The notes under the pieces: model-generated | The model's database searches: none | The model's input: only the letters and a program-made list of their open reading frames with translations | What the model was told of the DNA's origin: nothing | Assembly (NCBI GenBank): GCA_016711285.1 | Contig: JADJTG010000013.1 | Coordinates: 598,001 to 662,000 of the forward strand | DNA: 64,000 nucleotides | Source: Sphingobacteriales bacterium | Lineage (GTDB): Bacteria > Bacteroidota > Bacteroidia > Chitinophagales > UBA2359 | Reading direction: 5' to 3' | Position numbers and translations under genes: made by a program | Shown here: positions 8,156-16,704 of the stretch, piece by piece | Numbering within the stretch: position 1 is the stretch's first letter | Layout: every line of letters begins with the position of its first letter

Positions 8156-9472
8156 ATGGATAATACGGCTTTGGAAATTGTAGGCGGCAAGCCTTTGAGA
8201 GGCGAAATAGAGCCGCAAGGCGCAAAAAACGAAGCATTGCAAGTAATTTGTGCCACTTTGTTGAGCAGCGAAAAAATCATTCTTTCCAATATTCCCAATA
8301 TCCGCGATGTTAATTTTTTAATAACATTGTTGGAGGAAATAGGCGTAAAGGTAGAGCAATTAGCCGCTAATACTTTTTCGTTTCAAGCAGATGCCATACA
8401 GTCCGATTATTTCACTTCGGCGGCGTATTTGGAAAAAGCCCGCGCCATTCGCGGCTCGCTCACCATTTTGGGTCCTTTGCTCGGACGCTTCGGCAGGGCA
8501 TTTGTTCCGAAACCTGGTGGCGATAAAATCGGGCGGCGGCGTATTGACACACACCTGCTGGGTTTTGAAAAATTAGGAGCAAAGTTCAACTACGATGCCC
8601 ACGAAAACAGCTACTCCATCGAAGCCCCCGCCACCGGCTTGAAAGGTACTTACATGCTTTTAGAGGAAGCCTCTGTCACCGGCACTGCCAATATTATTAT
8701 GGCGGCGGTATTGGCAGAAGGCACTACCACCATTTACAATGCCGCCTGCGAACCTTATATTCAGCAATTATGTAAAATGCTGATAGCGATGGGCGCAAAA
8801 ATTTCCGGTATAGGCTCTAATTTGCTCTCTATTGAGGGCATTACAAAATTGAGCGGCTGCTCACACAGATGCTTGCCGGATATGATAGAAGTGGGGAGTT
8901 TTATAGGATTGGCGGCAATGACAGCCTCCGAAATTACGATTAAAAATGTTGCCTACAATGAGTTGGGCATTATTCCCGACACTTTTCGCAAATTGGGCAT
9001 CATCATAGAAAAGCGCAACGACGACCTCCACATTCCGGCACAGGAACACTACGAAGTACAACGCTATATAGACGGCTCTATCCTTACTATCAACGACGGC
9101 ACTTGGCCTCGTTTCACACCCGACCTCATCAGCGTAGCTTTAGTAACCGCCATACAAGCCTCCGGCAGCGTACTCATTCATCAGCGTATGTTTGAAAGTC
9201 GCTTGTTTTTTGTGGACAGGCTGATTGAAATGGGGGCGGAAATTGTGCTGTGCGACCCACACCGTGCCGTAGTCAATGGTTTAAACCGCCGCTACGCTCT
9301 TCGAGGTATCAGTATGTCGTCGCCGGATATTCGGGCGGGGGTATCGCTGTTGATAGCGGCATTAAGTGCCAAAGGAAAAAGCAACATCAGCAATATATCA
9401 CAAATAGACAGGGGCTATGAACAAATAGACCTTCGTCTGCGTGCTTTGGGAGCAGATATTAAAAGAATTTAA
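8156..9472 (+). CDS. murA: UDP-N-acetylglucosamine 1-carboxyvinyltransferase
   Basis: A 438-aa protein with the EPSP-synthase fold, catalysing the first committed step of peptidoglycan precursor synthesis in the cytoplasm (PEP + UDP-GlcNAc). Family landmarks are GxxxPQGAKNEAL near the start and RGSLTILGPLLGRFG before the active-site loop. The loop Cys of E. coli MurA (C115) is Asp here (D123 in KPGGDKIGRRR), a change that in other bacteria gives fosfomycin insensitivity. I chose ATG 8156 over the upstream TTG at 8132 because it matches the usual MurA N-terminus. Confidence 0.93.
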   Translation: MDNTALEIVGGKPLRGEIEPQGAKNEALQVICATLLSSEKIILSNIPNIRDVNFLITLLEEIGVKVEQLAANTFSFQADAIQSDYFTSAAYLEKARAIRGSLTILGPLLGRFGRAFVPKPGGDKIGRRRIDTHLLGFEKLGAKFNYDAHENSYSIEAPATGLKGTYMLLEEASVTGTANIIMAAVLAEGTTTIYNAACEPYIQQLCKMLIAMGAKISGIGSNLLSIEGITKLSGCSHRCLPDMIEVGSFIGLAAMTASEITIKNVAYNELGIIPDTFRKLGIIIEKRNDDLHIPAQEHYEVQRYIDGSILTINDGTWPRFTPDLISVALVTAIQASGSVLIHQRMFESRLFFVDRLIEMGAEIVLCDPHRAVVNGLNRRYALRGISMSSPDIRAGVSLLIAALSAKGKSNISNISQIDRGYEQIDLRLRALGADIKRI

Positions 9473-9489
9473 TAGAAGTAAATTTTTAT

Positions 9490-9858
9490 TCATCGTGCCG
9501 TAATTTTGATATTTTTGGCTTCAAAAAGGTCAAAAAGTTGTTTTTCAAAAGCGGGAGCAGAGGTAAGTGCGCGGGCATCATTGGAAAAACCATAGGCTTC
9601 AATGGGCATTCCAAACCAATTGGTATCTAATTTTTTATTATTATTGGCATCGTGAAACAAACGGACGGCATAACGACCCTGCGGCAACTCGTTGAATTCA
9701 AAAAAGCTTTTTTTATCGGAAACATCCCCCCAACGCTGCGCCACCACTTGTTGTTGTTCGTTGTAGAGTTCCAAAGCCACTTTTCCCTGATTATTGGGTA
9801 AGCCGCGTACTTCTATGTGCAAAGCAACCTGATGTTGGGAAGAAAAAGAGATTTTCAT
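9490..9858 (-). CDS. DUF2141 domain protein
   Basis: With ATG 9858 the product is 122 aa and is almost entirely a DUF2141-type beta domain (GKVALELYNEQ, LPQGRYAVRLFHDANNNKKLD, then GFSNDA). DUF2141 proteins are usually exported, but no signal peptide follows this start. An in-frame start at 9927 adds 23 hydrophobic residues that could act as one, although AT-rich DNA also yields such residues by chance. The start is therefore unsettled. Function is unknown. It is convergent with murA, with 17 bases between the stops. Confidence 0.7.
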   Translation of the reverse strand: MKISFSSQHQVALHIEVRGLPNNQGKVALELYNEQQQVVAQRWGDVSDKKSFFEFNELPQGRYAVRLFHDANNNKKLDTNWFGMPIEAYGFSNDARALTSAPAFEKQLFDLFEAKNIKITAR

Positions 9859-9996
9859 TATTATAAGATGTAAGATATTAAAAAAGCAAAAAAAATAAAG
9901 TTTTAAATACCAAAATAACATAATCAACAGTATTTTTAGGAAAAAAAATCAAAACTCAAAGTAAATAATTTTATTTTATTTGACCTTTTTATTTTT

Positions 9997-10695
9997 ATGC
10001 GTCAAATTGCTGTTTCTGATATACACGGACATATTCAAACATTTGAACGTTTACTATACAAAAAAGTAAAACTGCAACTTACAGACGAGTTGTATATTTT
10101 GGGCGATTATATAGACAGAGGCCCCGGCTCCAAACAAGTAATAGATTGTATTCTTGAATTGCGACAGGCAGGCTATTCGGTGCATTGCATTATGGGCAAC
10201 CACGAAAAATTGATGTTAGATGCACGCAACAGTTTATTAGATGCCCAAATTTGGTTACAAAACGGCGGCGAAGCTACTTTGCGCAGTTTTGGCGTACTTA
10301 ATTTATACGAAATACCTCCCTTATATTGGCGTTTTTTGGAATCTCTGGCATACTATATTGAACTAAATACTTACTATTTGGTGCATGCCGGTTTTGATTT
10401 TTCTAAATCGGGGGCAGCCTTGGAACAATTGGAGGCAATGTTGTGGATAAGAAAATGGTATCGTACTTTAGACAGGGGTTTTTTAGGCAAAAAAAGCATT
10501 GTACATGGGCATACTCCCATCACGAAAGATGAAATAAAAACTATGCTCGCCCAACAAAAAGAACTCCCCGTGTTGGATATCGATTGTGGTTGCTACGCCT
10601 ATTGGCGCAAAGGAATGGGGCGTTTATGCGCTTTTGACCTTACCAACAAAAAATTGTATTTTCAAAAAAACATAGACGTAGAAAGAATAACCTAA
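9997..10695 (+). CDS. Metallophosphoesterase, PPP-type serine/threonine phosphatase
   Basis: A 232-aa calcineurin-like phosphoesterase. All metal-binding blocks are present: DIHG (residues 8-11), GDYIDRG (about 36-42), GNHE (about 67-70), and His residues in VHAGF and HGHTP. Length and motif spacing fit bacterial PPP/ApaH-like enzymes that remove phosphate from Ser/Thr or cleave diadenosine tetraphosphate; the substrate cannot be told. No signal peptide, so cytoplasmic. It is convergent with the acyl-CoA reductase gene. Confidence 0.85.
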   Translation: MRQIAVSDIHGHIQTFERLLYKKVKLQLTDELYILGDYIDRGPGSKQVIDCILELRQAGYSVHCIMGNHEKLMLDARNSLLDAQIWLQNGGEATLRSFGVLNLYEIPPLYWRFLESLAYYIELNTYYLVHAGFDFSKSGAALEQLEAMLWIRKWYRTLDRGFLGKKSIVHGHTPITKDEIKTMLAQQKELPVLDIDCGCYAYWRKGMGRLCAFDLTNKKLYFQKNIDVERIT

Positions 10696-10723
10696 AAATA
10701 AATGCGACAATGGGGCAGGAAAA

Positions 10724-11743
10724 TTAAGGCGTATGCAATTGCAATAGAAACTGCATCGTATCTATTTTGTCGGCATAATCGCTGAGAGACGGATTTTGTG
10801 TGTTGCCAAAGGGAATAAACCCTTCTCCTACAACGACTTGTATATCAGCCGCCTGTTCAATGAGGTGGTTGCTCAAATCATCGTTGCTGTCATAAAATTC
10901 AAAATGCACACAACTCAAAGGTGAGCTTACGGCTTTGTTTTCTATCAGCATCAAAAAATCGCTGGCGTAGTGCGGTGTTTGATTGAGTAAGAGCAGCGAG
11001 CGCAGATAATCATAATTGTTTTTATATTTATGATGTTGCATCATCTCCGAAAAAGACTCCAAATGATCTAAAAGATAAGAAAAATCGTAGCCCTTGGGTA
11101 CGAACAATTTAGACACATTGCGACAGCCCAAACCAAAATAAGTAAAAATATCCTGCCCGAGTTGTTCTATATCATTCGGGGTTTCTTTGCCCGTCAATAC
11201 TGCCACGCTTCCCCTGTTTTTGCGAATAATATGCGGATATTTGGCAAAATAATGCTCAAAATAACGACCACTATTGTTGCTGCCGGTGGCAATGACGGCA
11301 TCAAAATTTTGGATAATATGCTCGGTAAATACGGTAGATTGCTGTGCAAAATCAGCCTGAATCAAAGCCAATTGCTGCCATAAAAAACGCGGCAGGTGTT
11401 CATCTTTTGAAGACAATTTAACAAGAGCCTTGTTGCCGCTCATCAGCACTGCCAACCAATCATGAAAACCCACCAAAGGAATATTACCCGCCATCACCAG
11501 AGCAATAGTTTTGGGCGGGTGAGCGTGGTGCAAATCCAAGCGGTAGTGCTGCGCCCATTGTTGCAAAAATTCGGCATTCAGAAAACGCGAAGCAATGCTG
11601 CGAATTGCCAAACGACAATTGTCGGACGTAAACCAGGCATTGTGAAAAAATGCAGTGCGTATGGCATTTTCTTGTGCCTCGCCACCCTCCAGCAAAACAT
11701 CGCCCCAGCAAGCGAGCAGCGCAATTTTATCTTTTAATAGCAT
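10724..11743 (-). CDS. Acyl-CoA reductase (LuxC-like, aldehyde dehydrogenase superfamily)
   Basis: A 339-aa protein resembling the Bacteroidota acyl-CoA reductase group. It has a Rossmann-type segment (ALVMAGNIPLVGFHDWLAVL), a glycine-rich GSNNSGRYFEHYF, and the probable catalytic Cys in YFGLGCRNVSKLFVP. The family reduces acyl-CoA or acyl thioesters to aldehydes with NADPH. No luxD or luxE neighbours are present, so bioluminescence is not implied. It is divergent from the ferredoxin gene and shares the palindromic promoter at 11774-11789, suggesting that the two are regulated together and that the ferredoxin may serve the reaction (inference). Confidence 0.8.
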   Translation of the reverse strand: MLLKDKIALLACWGDVLLEGGEAQENAIRTAFFHNAWFTSDNCRLAIRSIASRFLNAEFLQQWAQHYRLDLHHAHPPKTIALVMAGNIPLVGFHDWLAVLMSGNKALVKLSSKDEHLPRFLWQQLALIQADFAQQSTVFTEHIIQNFDAVIATGSNNSGRYFEHYFAKYPHIIRKNRGSVAVLTGKETPNDIEQLGQDIFTYFGLGCRNVSKLFVPKGYDFSYLLDHLESFSEMMQHHKYKNNYDYLRSLLLLNQTPHYASDFLMLIENKAVSSPLSCVHFEFYDSNDDLSNHLIEQAADIQVVVGEGFIPFGNTQNPSLSDYADKIDTMQFLLQLHTP

Positions 11744-11773
11744 TAAAAAAATCTTTTTTTAAGGAAGTTGCTT

Positions 11774-11789
11774 TATCTTTGCAAAGATA
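11774..11789. promoter_or_regulatory. Overlapping divergent promoters forming a perfect palindrome
   Basis: TATCTTTGCAAAGATA is a 16-bp perfect palindrome made of two abutting -7 boxes: TATCTTTG on plus (ferredoxin) and the same on minus (acyl-CoA reductase). Each predicted start site falls inside the other box, so polymerase could occupy only one at a time. Leaders would be about 133 nt (plus) and 32 nt (minus). Confidence 0.6.
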
Positions 11790-11920
11790 TTTTGAAGGGG
11801 ATAGTTTTTATACAACAAAAGAAAAAAAATATTTAAAAAACTATATAAAGCAACTGATTGTTAAATCTCTGAAATTTATTTTTATAACCACCCGACAAAA
11901 ATATCTTAATTTATATTACA

Positions 11921-12268
11921 ATGGCTATTATGATAACCGAAGAGTGCATTAATTGTGGAGCCTGCGAACCGGAGTTTCCCAATAATGCTATTTATGAGGG
12001 AGGTTTAGAGTGGGCGATAGAAGACGGCACAGATCTAAAAGGAGCCTATACATTAAAAAAAGGCAAAGTATTAGATGCAGCTATCCGCAACCGACCGGTT
12101 TCTGATGATTATTCCTATATTGTGAGCGATAAATGCACCGAATGTGTAGGCTTTCACGAAGAACCACAATGTGCGGCAGTGTGTCCGGTAGATTGTTGCG
12201 TACCCGACCCAGATAATGTGGACACAGAAGCGGAATTACTGACACGGAAAGAAAAATTACACGTGTAA
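11921..12268 (+). CDS. 4Fe-4S dicluster ferredoxin with one cluster ligand replaced
   Basis: A 115-aa small electron carrier. The first motif reads CINCGACEPEFP, i.e. C9-C12-C15, but the expected fourth Cys is Phe19. The second motif is CTEC (x8) CAAVCP, complete. In such ferredoxins the fourth Cys of motif 1 ligates the second cluster, so that cluster would lack one Cys ligand and could be 3Fe-4S, use another ligand, or be lost. TTT at 11975-11977 is one base from TGT, so a recent mutation or sequencing error is possible. It probably supplies electrons to a partner such as the divergent reductase. Confidence 0.85.
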   Translation: MAIMITEECINCGACEPEFPNNAIYEGGLEWAIEDGTDLKGAYTLKKGKVLDAAIRNRPVSDDYSYIVSDKCTECVGFHEEPQCAAVCPVDCCVPDPDNVDTEAELLTRKEKLHV

Positions 12269-12304
12269 TTAAGATTTTCTATACCGAATTTATATTAATA
12301 TAGT

Positions 12305-12323
12305 GCAAATATACTATATTTGC
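12305..12323. promoter_or_regulatory. Palindrome carrying -7 boxes on both strands
   Basis: GCAAATATACTATATTTGC: perfect 9-bp arms around one central base. It contains TATATTTG on plus (12315-12322), suitable for the T9SS gene at 12416 with an 86-nt leader, and its mirror image on minus pointing into the ferredoxin 3' end. It could alternatively be an operator, or a weak terminator since a short T run follows. Confidence 0.5.
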
Positions 12324-12415
12324 TTTTTGATGTTCCAAAAGTTATTTTTTTTATTGAATAAAAAACAAATTAAATAAAAATAAATATTTAAAAACTTAAA
12401 ATCACACTGAAACGA

Positions 12416-15400
12416 ATGAAGATCTTTACACTCAAAAGTCTTTTAGGTTCGGCTCTGTTGTTGGTGGCAATGTTGTTCTCTATGCCTGCACAAGCGCAAG
12501 ATTGCACTGCCAATTTGGGAACTGTAACTTATCCCGCAGGAACAAATACCACAACCACACCGCCTACTTTAATCACAAATTTGGTGGCATTAGATGCCAA
12601 TCCCAATCTTTTACTCAATAACTATGACGGCTTTACTGGTGCTACCGACTTGTTGTGGGTAGTAGTAGATGCCGACAGTTTGTATGACGATGCCAACAAT
12701 GCCTTAGATGGTCCGATAATCGTAGGATTTTCTGAAGATGGCACTTTTGATTTCAGCACTTTGGGTCCTGGCAACTATTGCTACGAAGCTTTGGTATATA
12801 ACCAAACCGAAGTAACGGCTATTTTGGGAGCAGTAGGAGGTATTTTGTCTTGTCCGAATTACATCGCCGAAAACGGAGCTTTGGCTACGCTTCCCGATAT
12901 TTATTATTGTTTGGTAGAGTCAGGTTTGTATCCGGCTTCAGGTGTTTCATTTGACCGCGTTGTATATAGCTTAGAGGTAGTATTACCAAGTTTTGGTGTA
13001 CCTCAACCTTGTTTTGATTACACCGATAGTCCCGCATATTGTGTAGAAGTAGCTGCTGCTCCTGCTGTTATTTGTGCGGCAAACGGCGGTGTTTTGTCAC
13101 CTGCCAGCAGCTCAGTGGCCTTGGGCGGATACAGCACACCATTTACAGCTACTGGCCAAACTACTTTAGCTGGTTACGAACAATTTTTCGTATTGACTAC
13201 CTACGTTTCAGGCGTAGAAGGGCTTGTTGATGGCAATTATGTTGCTGACCTGTCACTTTCCGGTATTTTTTATGCCAATGGCAACAACTATACCACAGGA
13301 GATTATGATGTATGGGGATTGAATGTACAAGGCGGTATAGATACTTTGGTAGCCCTATTTGGTCAAGAGCAATATTTAACAGCAGAGATGATATTAGCTG
13401 CCGTAGAAGCCGGAGATTTATGTGCAGATTTCAGCGAAGCTGCTGCTTTGGAAGTTACCTGCGGTGCAAATGCCGGAATGATAATGTACGCCGACACTAC
13501 CGTAGAATTAAACGGCACTTTAGCTGCCGCTGAAACGATGTCACAAAATACAGATACTACATATAGCTATGGCTATTTTTTAGCTTATGATATAGACCCC
13601 GATAGCGGATATGTATATGATATTGTAAATTTTTCTTTAGATGGTTCTTTTGATTTTACAGATTACCCCGAAGGAGCTTATTATGTTTTCGGCTTCCAAA
13701 TAGCCAATTCTTATATTGATTTATTCAATAGTTTGCTAGATGATGGTTCTATTTCTGCTATTGAAAATATTCAGTCCGGCATTGAAGATGGCATATTGTG
13801 TGCTGATTTAAGCGAAGTACAAGAAATATGGCACGGTGCAGCAGTTGTTGTATTTGATTGCGAAAACTTGCAAGCCAACGTAGGCGATGCTTGTGATGAC
13901 GGCAACGCGAACACCGAAAATGATATGGTAAATACCTCTTGCGAATGTGCAGGAACACCAGTAGCACCTACTTACGATTGCGAAAACTTGCAAGCCAACG
14001 TAGGCGATGCTTGTGATGACGGCAACGCGAACACCGAAAATGATATGGTAACAAGCGGTTGCGTTTGTGCAGGAACACCAGTAACACCTACTTACGATTG
14101 CGAAAACTTGCAAGCCAATGTAGGCGATGCTTGTGATGACGGCAACGCGAACACCGAAAACGATATGGTAACAAGCGGTTGCGTTTGTGCAGGAACAGTA
14201 ATTGCTCCTACTTACGATTGCGAAAACTTGCAAGCCAACGTAGGCGATGCTTGTGATGACGGCAACGCGAACACCGAAAATGATATGGTAAATACCTCTT
14301 GCGAATGTGCAGGAACACCAATTGCACCTACTTGCGCTGCCGAAGCCGGTACAGTTACACCTCCGGCTAACACAACAGTAGCTTTCGGTGGTACTTCAGA
14401 AGCACCAAGCGTAAGCGGTCATAATACGAGCGAAGCATACTCTTATGTATATGTATTGACAACTGACCAACCAGGCAACAGCACAATATATGACATAGTA
14501 GCTTATAATTTCAATGGTGAGTTCAGTTTTAGCAGTTTGCCTGCCGGAACTTACAACGTACACGGTTTGAGCATTTTAACCGAAGATTTGACAACAGCAG
14601 TAGGAGCCATCAACAACGGCTTAATTACAAGTGGCGAAGCAGCTTTGGGTGCTATTGCCAACGGTGTTGTATGTGCAGAATTAATCGTTCCGGGTTATCA
14701 ATTAACTGTACAGGAAGCAGTAAATGTATGTGCTGATTTCGCAGTATCTGCTTCTGTTGATCCTTGTACAGCCCAACAAGAAACACAAGGTTTATATTCA
14801 GTAACAGTATCTTGGGAAGGTGGTGCTGCTCCTTATACCATTGAAATCGGCGGTGTAGTAGTAGAAGAAGATTATAGCGGAACTTCATATACCATTAGCA
14901 ACCAAGTAAACGGCGATGAATACAATGTTACGGTTTCTGATGCCAACGGTTGTTTTGGCTCTGCCAGTGGCACAGGTGAGTGCAGCAAATGCGGCAATTT
15001 TGAAGTAAGCGGTATTGCTGAATGTAACGAGCCGGGTAGTGCTTATGATGTAGCCGTGAGCATCAGCAATGGTACTGCTCCTTATGACATTATAGGAACT
15101 TACAACGATGACAACTATACCTCCTCAAGTTTGGATTTATTAGGTATTACTGCTGGTGATGAATACATTTTATACATTACCGACAGCAAAGGTTGCACCG
15201 ACACATTGAGTGGTTCAGAACCTTGTAAATTAGATGTAGATTTGATTCGTTTCGAAGGAGAAGTAGCAGCAGAAGGCAATTTATTGATTTGGGCTACTGC
15301 CGCCGAACTCAACAGCGACTATTACATTTTGCAACGCTCTGTTGATGGTATCAACTTCATCAACCTCGCAAACATTGACAGCAAAGGCAATAGCACTGCT

Positions 15401-15787
15401 ACACAACTTTACAACTATTTGGATAAAACCGCAACACCTTGCACAGCACATTTCTACCGTCTTGTAGAAGTAGATAATTACGGCTATACCGAAGTTATCT
15501 CTGATGTAATTCGTATATTCAACGCCGGACAAACTTGTACAGATGTAACAGTTGCGCCAAACCCTGCTACCGATAAATTAACAGTAGTAGTAGGCAGCAG
15601 CGTAAACGAAGAAAGCACTATCACTGTATATGATGTAACGGGTCGTATTGCTTTCCAACAAATGGCTACTTTAGTTCAAGGTATCAACTCTATTTCTTTA
15701 GACATCAACCAATTGCCTGCTGGTGCTTATCAATTAATTATTGTGAGCAACAACAGCAATAAAGCGGTGAAATTTATTAAAAAATAA
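12416..15787 (+). CDS. T9SS-secreted multidomain protein with Cys-rich tandem repeats
   Basis: A 1123-aa protein. Signal peptide residues 1-27 end in AQAQ. The N-terminal 480 residues hold three loosely similar beta-rich modules, with C-x-A-N-x-G and VALGG..S-like starts. Four 40-aa repeats follow (about residues 481-640; core DCENLQANVGDACDDGNAN, then C.CAGT). After another beta module and two short SprB-like segments comes a fibronectin-like stretch (IWATAAELNSDYYILQRS) and a T9SS type A sorting domain (VAPNPATDKLTV to the C-terminus). Expected at the cell surface; likely a structural or adhesive protein, function unproven. The fibronectin-like plus sorting module resembles the end of the 2594-aa protein at 53825. 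Confidence 0.85.
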   Translation: MKIFTLKSLLGSALLLVAMLFSMPAQAQDCTANLGTVTYPAGTNTTTTPPTLITNLVALDANPNLLLNNYDGFTGATDLLWVVVDADSLYDDANNALDGPIIVGFSEDGTFDFSTLGPGNYCYEALVYNQTEVTAILGAVGGILSCPNYIAENGALATLPDIYYCLVESGLYPASGVSFDRVVYSLEVVLPSFGVPQPCFDYTDSPAYCVEVAAAPAVICAANGGVLSPASSSVALGGYSTPFTATGQTTLAGYEQFFVLTTYVSGVEGLVDGNYVADLSLSGIFYANGNNYTTGDYDVWGLNVQGGIDTLVALFGQEQYLTAEMILAAVEAGDLCADFSEAAALEVTCGANAGMIMYADTTVELNGTLAAAETMSQNTDTTYSYGYFLAYDIDPDSGYVYDIVNFSLDGSFDFTDYPEGAYYVFGFQIANSYIDLFNSLLDDGSISAIENIQSGIEDGILCADLSEVQEIWHGAAVVVFDCENLQANVGDACDDGNANTENDMVNTSCECAGTPVAPTYDCENLQANVGDACDDGNANTENDMVTSGCVCAGTPVTPTYDCENLQANVGDACDDGNANTENDMVTSGCVCAGTVIAPTYDCENLQANVGDACDDGNANTENDMVNTSCECAGTPIAPTCAAEAGTVTPPANTTVAFGGTSEAPSVSGHNTSEAYSYVYVLTTDQPGNSTIYDIVAYNFNGEFSFSSLPAGTYNVHGLSILTEDLTTAVGAINNGLITSGEAALGAIANGVVCAELIVPGYQLTVQEAVNVCADFAVSASVDPCTAQQETQGLYSVTVSWEGGAAPYTIEIGGVVVEEDYSGTSYTISNQVNGDEYNVTVSDANGCFGSASGTGECSKCGNFEVSGIAECNEPGSAYDVAVSISNGTAPYDIIGTYNDDNYTSSSLDLLGITAGDEYILYITDSKGCTDTLSGSEPCKLDVDLIRFEGEVAAEGNLLIWATAAELNSDYYILQRSVDGINFINLANIDSKGNSTATQLYNYLDKTATPCTAHFYRLVEVDNYGYTEVISDVIRIFNAGQTCTDVTVAPNPATDKLTVVVGSSVNEESTITVYDVTGRIAFQQMATLVQGINSISLDINQLPAGAYQLIIVSNNSNKAVKFIKK
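13856..14335 (+). repeat. Four in-frame 120-bp tandem repeats
   Basis: Units at 13856, 13976, 14096 and 14216. The first 75 bases differ at only about two positions among the four. Units 1 and 4 share one tail (NTSCECAGTP), and units 2 and 3 share another (TSGCVCAGT). The near-identity points to recent duplication or gene conversion. Confidence 0.95.
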
Positions 15788-15810
15788 AGTAATTGAAGTG
15801 ATGAATATAG

Positions 15811-15845
15811 AAGCCTCTGAACACACAGTTCAGAGGCTTTTTTTA
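15811..15845 (+). terminator. Intrinsic terminator
   Basis: A 12-bp stem AAGCCTCTGAAC / GTTCAGAGGCTT with a 5-nt loop and a T run, 23 bases after the stop of the T9SS gene. Confidence 0.9.
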
Positions 15846-15863
15846 TAGATAAAACAAAAAAAG

Positions 15864-16679
15864 ATGCAAAAAAAAGCAGTTTTTGTACAATCTTTAGTCC
15901 CTGTTCGCAGCGAACCCACCCACCGTAGCGAAATGGTATCACAAGGGCTTTTTGGCGAAAGTTGCGTTGTATTGGAACAACAAGCCGAATGGTATAAAAT
16001 AAAAATGCAGTATGACGACTACGAAGGCTGGGCAGCAGCAGGACAAATAGCAATATTAGCAGCAGCACCGCTTTCGGATACCACCATTGTACAGGGTTGC
16101 AAAGCAGCTTATCTGTGGCGAAAAGAAACACTTAATTATCAAAAAAAAACAAGGATATACTTGGAAGCAGGAGCCGAATTACCAAATTCTGTGTTGAGCA
16201 AAAATACATTTTGTATCAACGAAACCGAATATGAATACAAAAGCCGGCCAACAAACTCAAAAACAGTTGTTGCCCCTTCCTCTTCGAACACCGCCGCAAA
16301 AATATTACAAACAGCTCGTTATTTTCTAGGCGCACCCTATTTGTGGGGCGGGCGCAGCAGGTGGGGCATAGATTGTTCGGGTTTGGTGCAAATATGCCAC
16401 AAATTGCACCACATAGCACTGCCCCGCGATGCCTGGCAACAAGCGCAAATCGGTGAGCGTGTGGAGCATTTAAAAGAAGCTCAAACCGCTGATTTAGCTT
16501 TTTTTCATAATGCGCAGCAACGCATCGTACATGTAGGAATTTTATGGAATAAAAAACAAATTATCCACGCTTCCAACGAAGTGCGTATAGATACAATAGA
16601 CGAGAAGGGTATTTTTAATGCCACACTCCAACGCTACACACATACCTTGGCACATATTCAGCGTTTAATATATCATTAG
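15864..16679 (+). CDS. NlpC/P60 family peptidoglycan endopeptidase with SH3 domain
   Basis: A 271-aa protein. N-terminal SH3-like region (residues 1-60, VPVRSEPTHRSEMVSQ.LFGE), a linker, then an NlpC/P60 domain from about residue 145 (ILQTARYFLGAPYLWGGRS). The catalytic Cys is in GIDCSGL (about 172), and the His in VHVGI (about 224) and IIHASN (about 235). The family cuts the D-Glu-linked bond of stem peptides. No signal peptide is visible, so it may act in the cytoplasm on recycled muropeptides or leave the cell by another route. The ATG lies 18 bases after the preceding terminator. Confidence 0.85.
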   Translation: MQKKAVFVQSLVPVRSEPTHRSEMVSQGLFGESCVVLEQQAEWYKIKMQYDDYEGWAAAGQIAILAAAPLSDTTIVQGCKAAYLWRKETLNYQKKTRIYLEAGAELPNSVLSKNTFCINETEYEYKSRPTNSKTVVAPSSSNTAAKILQTARYFLGAPYLWGGRSRWGIDCSGLVQICHKLHHIALPRDAWQQAQIGERVEHLKEAQTADLAFFHNAQQRIVHVGILWNKKQIIHASNEVRIDTIDEKGIFNATLQRYTHTLAHIQRLIYH

Positions 16680-16704
16680 TATTTTTATTTTTTTCTTTGA
16701 TAAT

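Noticed and set aside
10724..11743. LuxC bioluminescence operon
   Set aside because: Only the acyl-CoA reductase is present; there are no luxD, luxA, luxB or luxE genes, and this enzyme group is widespread in non-luminous Bacteroidota.
11650..11952. Plus-strand 100-codon frame spanning the divergent promoter
   Set aside because: It begins antisense inside the acyl-CoA reductase gene and runs through the promoter palindrome into the ferredoxin start.
13856..14335. Four regular 120-bp repeats considered as a CRISPR-like array
   Set aside because: The units are in frame, continuous, without spacers, and encode a coherent Cys-rich protein repeat.
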